From contig JAGOUK010000021.1 in NCBI GenBank assembly GCA_018061225.1, forward strand, positions 1 to 10,711: 10,711 nt of DNA, given 5' to 3'. The notes below the pieces were generated by a model. The model had not been told where the DNA came from, made no database searches, and saw only the letters and a program-made list of their open reading frames with translations. Every line of letters starts with the position of its first letter. The stretch's first letter is position 1. This document shows, piece after piece, positions 6,730-10,711 of the stretch. The translations under genes and the position numbers were made by a program. The DNA is from Candidatus Omnitrophota bacterium (GTDB lineage Bacteria > Omnitrophota > Gorgyraeia > 2-02-FULL-51-18 > JAGOUK01).

Positions 6730-7981
6730 TGGGAGGCATCATCGCCGGCGCGGCGGCAGACTCAGCCGCGGCCTCGGCTTCAGCGGCCGCGGCGGATCCG
6801 ACCGGCACCAGGTCCACCCGTATGGAGTCCGGATCAATGTTCACGATCGAAAGTCCGTTGGGGGAAGTGATGTTGGATTCCAGCATCGTCACCCGGTTCT
6901 TGCCCGGATGCGTGTCATAGATCGGGAGCAGGACCTTGATCTTGCCCGCCGACATGAAGTAAAAGTTCCGCCGGGGACCGTTCAGGGTCACCGTGATCTG
7001 ATTCGGGTCCTTCTTGGCGATTTTCATGCCCTTCGGAATGTTCACGCATTTGACCGGAACCTGATAACTCCGGTAGATGACCAGCGACTCGTGCACGAAC
7101 ACGAACCACATCGCGAAGCTGATGACGACGGCCAGAACCTTTTCGCGTGAATGGCTGCTCAGCATTTCGAAACGTTTCGGCGCGGTCCTTTTGGGAGAAA
7201 GCTCTTCATAAAAGCTCTGCAGCAGCGCGATCAGCTCACCGGGATCAGTGAGTGTCCTGATTTCGCCGTTGCGCGCGATCGAAATAGTTCCCCGCTCTTC
7301 CGAAACGACCAAACACAGCGCATCGGAGAGTTCGGCCAGTCCGAGCGCGGCCGCGTGCCGCGTTCCGGTCCGACGGAGCTTGCTCAGCGCCGTCGAGAGC
7401 GGAAGATGGTAGGAAAAACCGATAACTTTGCCGTTTTCGATCACCACCGCGCCGTCATGCCCGATCGAGTGGGGGTCAAAAATACTCTTCAGCAGCGGTT
7501 CGCTCAAAGTTCCGCCCAGCTGAGTTCCGCTGTCCAGATGGCGGTCGATGGGATCACGGCCGCGCAGGACGATTAATGCGCCGATCTTTTCGCGCGCAAG
7601 ATCCGTGGCGGTGCGGGCCAGGATGGTCGACCATTCGTGAGACGGGCTCAGCACCCGCGCCGACATCGATCCGCGGTTGAGGCTGAACACCGCGAGCCGT
7701 TCGAAGAAATGTTTGAGCTCTTCCTGAAAAATGACGACCAGCGCCACGAGGATGACGGCAAAAAATCCGCGGAAAACAAATTCGATGAGTCTCAGGTCCA
7801 GCTGCCGGGCCACGAGGTACATCGCGCTGATGATCAGGATGCCGACGAGCACAAAAGCCGCTTTGGTCTTCTTGAACCACACCAAGACCATGTAGATCAA
7901 AACAGCCATGATCGAAATATCCAGATAACTGGACCATCCGATACTTTTAATGAATTCCCACATAGCCATTCCCGCTCCCAT
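6719..7981 (-). CDS. cdaA: Diadenylate cyclase CdaA fused to a YbbR (CdaR-like) domain
   Basis: Makes c-di-AMP from two ATP. Residues about 20-87 hold three membrane helices, as in CdaA. The DAC domain (about 105-235) follows, with GALIVLRG (134-141), HDGAVVI (175-181; DGA motif) and GTRHAAALGLAE (206-217). It ends in LCLVVSEERG (222-231). The usual third residue of the RHR motif is Ala210 here. A fourth membrane segment (about 281-297) leads into a single YbbR-like domain (about 305-392: YQVPVKCVNIPKGM, QITVTLNGPR, IDPDSIRVDLVPV), which would face the periplasm, as separate CdaR regulators do. CdaR normally has about four YbbR repeats and its own gene. The tail (395-413) is an Ala/Glu-rich low-complexity stretch. 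Met1 is 6 bp after the mgtE stop; Met5 has GGGAG 5 nt upstream and is a plausible true start, and Met7 is also possible. It overlaps the antiporter gene by 11 bp. Confidence 0.93.
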   Translation of the reverse strand: MGAGMAMWEFIKSIGWSSYLDISIMAVLIYMVLVWFKKTKAAFVLVGILIISAMYLVARQLDLRLIEFVFRGFFAVILVALVVIFQEELKHFFERLAVFSLNRGSMSARVLSPSHEWSTILARTATDLAREKIGALIVLRGRDPIDRHLDSGTQLGGTLSEPLLKSIFDPHSIGHDGAVVIENGKVIGFSYHLPLSTALSKLRRTGTRHAAALGLAELSDALCLVVSEERGTISIARNGEIRTLTDPGELIALLQSFYEELSPKRTAPKRFEMLSSHSREKVLAVVISFAMWFVFVHESLVIYRSYQVPVKCVNIPKGMKIAKKDPNQITVTLNGPRRNFYFMSAGKIKVLLPIYDTHPGKNRVTMLESNITSPNGLSIVNIDPDSIRVDLVPVGSAAAAEAEAAAESAAAPAMMPPNVV

Positions 7982-7987
7982 CCCCGT

Positions 7988-9298
7988 TTAGATCAAATAT
8001 TTCTGAAACAGCATCGCGAAGCCCAAAAAAGCAAAGAAACCCATGACGTCCGTCACGGTTGTCAAAATGATGCTGGAGCACTGGGCCGGATCAAGCCCGA
8101 CGCGTTTCATGATGAGCGGAATGGAGGCTCCCGCCAACCCGGCAAAAAAAAGATTGATGACCATGGCCAGTCCGACCACCATACCGAGATACGGATTACC
8201 ATGCCACAGCCACGCGATCCCCGCGGTCACCAGACCGATCACCATGCCGTTGATCAGGCCTAACGCGGATTCCTTAAAAATCAGTTTTTTGACTTTATTT
8301 GGCGGGATCTCGCGCATCACGATCCCGCGCATCACGATTGCGAGCGATTGCGCGCCCGCGTTCCCGCCCTGCCCGGCGACGATCGGCAGAAACACCGCCA
8401 AAATCGTAATTTTGGCAATGAGCCCCTCGAACATGGCGACGACGCCGGCGGCCATGAAGGCCGTCAACAGGTTCACGTGCAGCCACGGCAGACGGTTACG
8501 GATGGATTGGCTCATCGGCGAAAATGACCGCTCATCGGCGCCGGCACCCACCATGCGCTGAATGTCCTCCGTCATCTCCTCCTGAACTTCATGGATGAGC
8601 TGCTCGGCGCGGATGATGCCGAGCAGATGGTGTTCGTTGTCCACCACCGGCGCCGCAAAATACCGGCGCTTGGAGAGCTCCTCGGCGGCCGCTTCCCGGC
8701 TCATGAAGTAATCAAGGGTGAACACATTGCGAATCATCACCGCCCCCAGGGTCGCGTCAGAGCCCGCCAGCATCATATCCCTCATATTGATCACTCCGAT
8801 CAATACTCCGCCGTTATCAATGACATACACGTACGAAGCGGGCGCGTGATGCCGGGCCACCGTCCGAATCTTCTGGATCGCGTCCTTGACCTTGAGGTCG
8901 CCGTGAAAAGCCATGAAGTCCTTGGACATGATGCGGGCAACACTATCTTCCGGATAGTTGAAGATCTCCTGGATCTCAACTCGGGTGCGCTCCTGCAGCG
9001 TATCGATGAATGACTGGCGGGTTTCTTCAGAAAGATGTCTCAGGATCGCGGCCGCGTGGCGCGCGTCGGCGCGTTCGGCGATCTCACGGAAGGTGGCCTC
9101 AGGAACTTTGGTGAGCAATGCGGCCGCGTAATTGGCCTGAAGGTGGGCGACCACCGTGGTCGAAAGCGCCGGCGGAAGAGCGCGCAGCACGTCAACGGCC
9201 TCTGATTCGTCCATCACCTCGATCTGGTGTGCCGCGGCGACTGGATCGCTTTCAAAATATTTACGGACGAGTGGAAGTAAAAGAGATTGTTTAGCCAT
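7988..9298 (-). CDS. mgtE: MgtE-type magnesium channel/transporter
   Basis: A Mg2+-gated inner-membrane Mg2+ channel. Domains in order: MgtE N superhelical domain (about 20-120), paired CBS domains (about 121-250, with SVARIMSKDFMAF at 119-131 and YVYVIDNGGVLIGVINMRDM at 156-175), a connecting helix, and the five-helix membrane domain (about 272-434). Family motifs in the pore region are LPIVAGQGGNAGAQS (304-318) and LDPAQCSSIILTTVTDVMGF (402-421), where Asp417 corresponds to the pore aspartate known from the Thermus protein. At 436 residues it is near the usual 450. ATG at 9298 has no good ribosome binding site but a TATAAT 8 nt upstream. It starts the mgtE-cdaA-antiporter run. There is no room for an M-box riboswitch. 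A 15-bp repeat (8311-8340) inside the gene encodes IVMRG/IVMRE, which fits the normal family length. Confidence 0.96.
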   Translation of the reverse strand: MAKQSLLLPLVRKYFESDPVAAAHQIEVMDESEAVDVLRALPPALSTTVVAHLQANYAAALLTKVPEATFREIAERADARHAAAILRHLSEETRQSFIDTLQERTRVEIQEIFNYPEDSVARIMSKDFMAFHGDLKVKDAIQKIRTVARHHAPASYVYVIDNGGVLIGVINMRDMMLAGSDATLGAVMIRNVFTLDYFMSREAAAEELSKRRYFAAPVVDNEHHLLGIIRAEQLIHEVQEEMTEDIQRMVGAGADERSFSPMSQSIRNRLPWLHVNLLTAFMAAGVVAMFEGLIAKITILAVFLPIVAGQGGNAGAQSLAIVMRGIVMREIPPNKVKKLIFKESALGLINGMVIGLVTAGIAWLWHGNPYLGMVVGLAMVINLFFAGLAGASIPLIMKRVGLDPAQCSSIILTTVTDVMGFFAFLGFAMLFQKYLI

Positions 9299-9306
9299 AG
9301 GTCCGC

Positions 9307-9312
9307 ATTATA
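9307..9312 (-). promoter_or_regulatory. Putative -10 element just upstream of mgtE
   Basis: TATAAT on the minus strand ends 8 nt before the mgtE ATG, in the 40-bp gap after the dioxygenase gene. A start about 7 nt downstream of it would fall almost at the ATG, giving a leaderless mRNA. A TTGACC lies upstream but only 11 nt away, too close to act as a normal -35 with this -10. Confidence 0.5.
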
Positions 9313-9313
9313 T

Positions 9314-9324
9314 CTCTTGAAGAG
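9314..9324. promoter_or_regulatory. 11-bp palindrome next to the mgtE -10, possible operator
   Basis: CTCTT-G-AAGAG is a perfect inverted repeat with a one-base centre, directly upstream of the TATAAT. The one-base centre makes an RNA hairpin unlikely and fits a dimeric protein site better. It sits where sigma factor would contact the spacer and -35 region. No second copy was noticed elsewhere in the window, and a single short palindrome can occur by chance. Confidence 0.3.
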
Positions 9325-9338
9325 GTCAAACTGGTTTC

Positions 9339-10406
9339 TTAAGCTTGTATCAACACCCGGCCATAGCGAGTCCAATCGATCATGCCGCCTTTGAGATTCG
9401 CCGCGCCTTCAATGCCCTGTTTTTTTAGAATAACCGTCGCCTGGGCGGACCGTCGGCCGGATTGACAGACGGTAATGATTGGCTTGCCGGCGGGAACTTG
9501 ACTGATCCGAGAAGCCAGTTGCCCCAACGGGATCAAAACAGCTCCCGGTATTACGCCGCCGTTTCCCGCCTGCTCATCGGGCTCGCGCACATCGACAATG
9601 CATACTTCTTTGAGATGACTCTCGACCCAATCCGGCGCGATCTGCAGAATCCCGTCGTAGGTTTCTTCGGCCGGACCCCAATTCGCGGTCCGCGGGTAGG
9701 CACCGCCTTCCGGCATCCCTGATTTCATATTGGCCGGCAAGGCGATGGCGATTTTTTTGGGATGCGGCAGCCCGAGATTTTTCATGTAGCCGACAAAGTC
9801 TTTTTCGCTCGCGCCGCCGCCGATGCGGGTGTTGAAGGATTTTTCCTCACCGATGGTGCTCGAGCAGCGGCCGTCGTAATCGTGCGCCGGATACACGAGA
9901 CAGCCGTCCGGCAGCGCGAACAACCGGTCGTGGATGGAATGGTACATCTTGGCCGCGTCCCCCTGCTGGAAGTCCGTCCGGCCCGCGCCGCGGATCATAA
10001 GGCAATCCCCCGTGAACGCCATCCGCCGGTCAGAACTGATCAAGCTCAGGCACCCGTCCGTGTGCCCCGGAGTCGCCCACACATCAAACCGCACGGAACC
10101 AAACTCGATCACATCCCCCTCGTCCACGGGCCGGTCGACCCCGGCGGCCTTGTACTTCGCGGACAACACGATCTGACAACCCGCCGCCTGCTTGAGCAGC
10201 CAGGCGCCGGTGACATGGTCCGCGTGGCAATGTGTATCGATCGCAAACTTAAGTTTCAGCCCCAACTCCTTGATCAGCGCCAGATCGCGCCGATGCAGCT
10301 CAAACACCGGGTCGATGATGACCGCCTCGCGGGTCGCGGCATCCGCCAAAACATAGGTGTAGGTCGAAGAAACATTGTCATACAGCTGACGAAAGATCGG
10401 TTCCAT
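9339..10406 (-). CDS. Persulfide dioxygenase-rhodanese fusion (ETHE1-like/CstB-like)
   Basis: The N-terminal metallo-beta-lactamase domain (1-about 235) oxidises glutathione persulfide or a similar thiol persulfide to sulfite. The C-terminal rhodanese domain (about 245-352) transfers sulfane sulfur, linking persulfide, sulfite and thiosulfate. The metal motif is THCHADH (58-64), with His115 in ATPGHTDG and Asp134 in FTGDCL. His59, His115 and Asp134 match the iron ligands of human ETHE1 (His79, His135, Asp154) at a constant offset of 20; Arg143 in GRTDFQQGD, Tyr177 and Arg194 fit the same offset. The rhodanese loop CQSGRRS (314-320) carries the active Cys314, and the domain starts at DVREPDEQ (272-279). 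The 355 residues match dioxygenase-rhodanese fusions such as those of Burkholderia. An excellent ribosome binding site precedes the ATG. It lies 15 bp after a TauE-type exporter gene, consistent with sulfide detoxification. The thiol substrate is not known. Confidence 0.95.
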   Translation of the reverse strand: MEPIFRQLYDNVSSTYTYVLADAATREAVIIDPVFELHRRDLALIKELGLKLKFAIDTHCHADHVTGAWLLKQAAGCQIVLSAKYKAAGVDRPVDEGDVIEFGSVRFDVWATPGHTDGCLSLISSDRRMAFTGDCLMIRGAGRTDFQQGDAAKMYHSIHDRLFALPDGCLVYPAHDYDGRCSSTIGEEKSFNTRIGGGASEKDFVGYMKNLGLPHPKKIAIALPANMKSGMPEGGAYPRTANWGPAEETYDGILQIAPDWVESHLKEVCIVDVREPDEQAGNGGVIPGAVLIPLGQLASRISQVPAGKPIITVCQSGRRSAQATVILKKQGIEGAANLKGGMIDWTRYGRVLIQA

Positions 10407-10412
10407 GGCGCG

Positions 10413-10417
10413 CCTCC
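10413..10417 (-). promoter_or_regulatory. Strong ribosome binding site of the dioxygenase-rhodanese gene
   Basis: GGAGG on the minus strand, 6 nt before the ATG at 10404-10406. It fixes the start and contrasts with mgtE and ogt, which lack such a site. Confidence 0.75.
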
Positions 10418-10421
10418 GATT

Positions 10422-10711
10422 TTAAAAAGGAAAATTCTTAAAGATGAGCAAAGCCCCCAGCGCCAACACCAGCACCGCGAAGCCTTTTTGCAAAATAGCC
10501 GTTCCGATGCGGCCCGCGACCCTCGTGCCGACCAAAGCCCCGCTCATCGCCGACGCCAAAAATAGCAGGATCAGCGGGAGCGGTGTTGTCATCCCCGGCA
10601 GATGTCCGATGAAGCCGCTGAGCGAATTGATCGCGATGATGGCCAGCGAGGTTCCGACCGCGGTGCACATCGAGCAACGCATCAAAAGCGCGATCGCCGG
10701 CACGATCAAGA
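10422..10711 (-). CDS. TauE/SafE-family membrane protein, 3' part only (probable sulfite/organosulfur exporter)
   Basis: Only the C-terminal 95 or so residues are in the window; the gene runs off the right edge, so its start is outside. The visible part has three or more hydrophobic helices and the family-like stretch TAVGTSLAIIAINSLSGFIGH (the conserved Ala-Val-Gly-Thr-Ser-Leu helix), then ALVGTRVAGRI and a final helix ending in LIFKNFPF. Family members export sulfite or sulfoacetate or act as general anion exporters. An unusual cysteine pair (Cys-Ser-Met-Cys) lies just before the AVGTSL helix. The stop is 15 bp before the dioxygenase-rhodanese gene, so the two are probably cotranscribed, with this protein exporting the sulfite or thiosulfate that the enzyme makes. 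The substrate is inferred from context. Confidence 0.85.
   Translation of the reverse strand, partial: LIVPAIALLMRCSMCTAVGTSLAIIAINSLSGFIGHLPGMTTPLPLILLFLASAMSGALVGTRVAGRIGTAILQKGFAVLVLALGALLIFKNFPF

Noticed and set aside
8311..8340. Tandem 15-bp repeat (CGCGCATCACGAT units)
   Set aside because: It lies inside mgtE and encodes IVMRG/IVMRE. The surrounding segment keeps the normal MgtE length, so it is not an insertion and not a mobile or regulatory repeat.
9299..9338. Possible magnesium (M-box) riboswitch before mgtE or c-di-AMP (ydaO) riboswitch before the operon
   Set aside because: The gap is only 40 bp and a -10 element sits 8 nt from the start codon. There is no room for either riboswitch, which need well over 100 nt.

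Overview
The window is a compact, GC-rich bacterial chromosome segment with ten protein genes, all on the minus strand, so transcription runs from high to low coordinates. Intergenic gaps never exceed about 66 bp, and three gene pairs touch or overlap (ogt/ubiD 4 bp, cdaA/antiporter 11 bp, mgtE/cdaA 6 bp apart). No RNA genes, insertion sequences, CRISPR arrays or phage genes were seen. A lipobox protein with a lysozyme-like core, a twin-arginine signal and a membrane diadenylate cyclase together suggest a diderm bacterium that makes c-di-AMP. That fits groups such as the PVC/Omnitrophota or former deltaproteobacteria better than the common alpha-, beta- or gammaproteobacteria, but the taxonomic guess is weak.

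In transcription order: (1) 10711-9339, sulfur detoxification. The 3' part of a TauE/SafE-type exporter is followed by a persulfide dioxygenase-rhodanese fusion, a pairing like the staphylococcal cst genes. (2) 9298-4930, ion and second-messenger homeostasis. An MgtE magnesium channel is followed by a diadenylate cyclase of the CdaA type fused in one polypeptide to a YbbR (CdaR-like) domain, then by a cation:proton antiporter with a cytosolic TrkA-N/RCK-like tail. c-di-AMP is known elsewhere to control K+ and osmolyte transporters through RCK domains, so this looks like a self-contained synthesis-plus-target cluster. (3) 4899-827, a mixed operon: an O6-alkylguanine-DNA alkyltransferase, a long-form UbiD prenyl-FMN decarboxylase (quinone pathway), an RluA-family pseudouridine synthase and a lysozyme-like lipoprotein. 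(4) 760-38, an iron superoxide dismutase with its own TATAAT element and a Tat-type leader.

The two most interesting signals are the CdaA-YbbR fusion inside an ion-transport operon, and the superoxide dismutase gene. The latter has a twin-arginine leader, but its predicted cleavage point falls exactly on an internal ATG preceded by a near-perfect Shine-Dalgarno sequence, so one gene could give an exported and a cytosolic enzyme with the same mature N-terminus. Two genes, mgtE and ogt, have TATAAT only 8 and 11 nt before the start codon and no clear ribosome binding site, suggesting leaderless transcripts.
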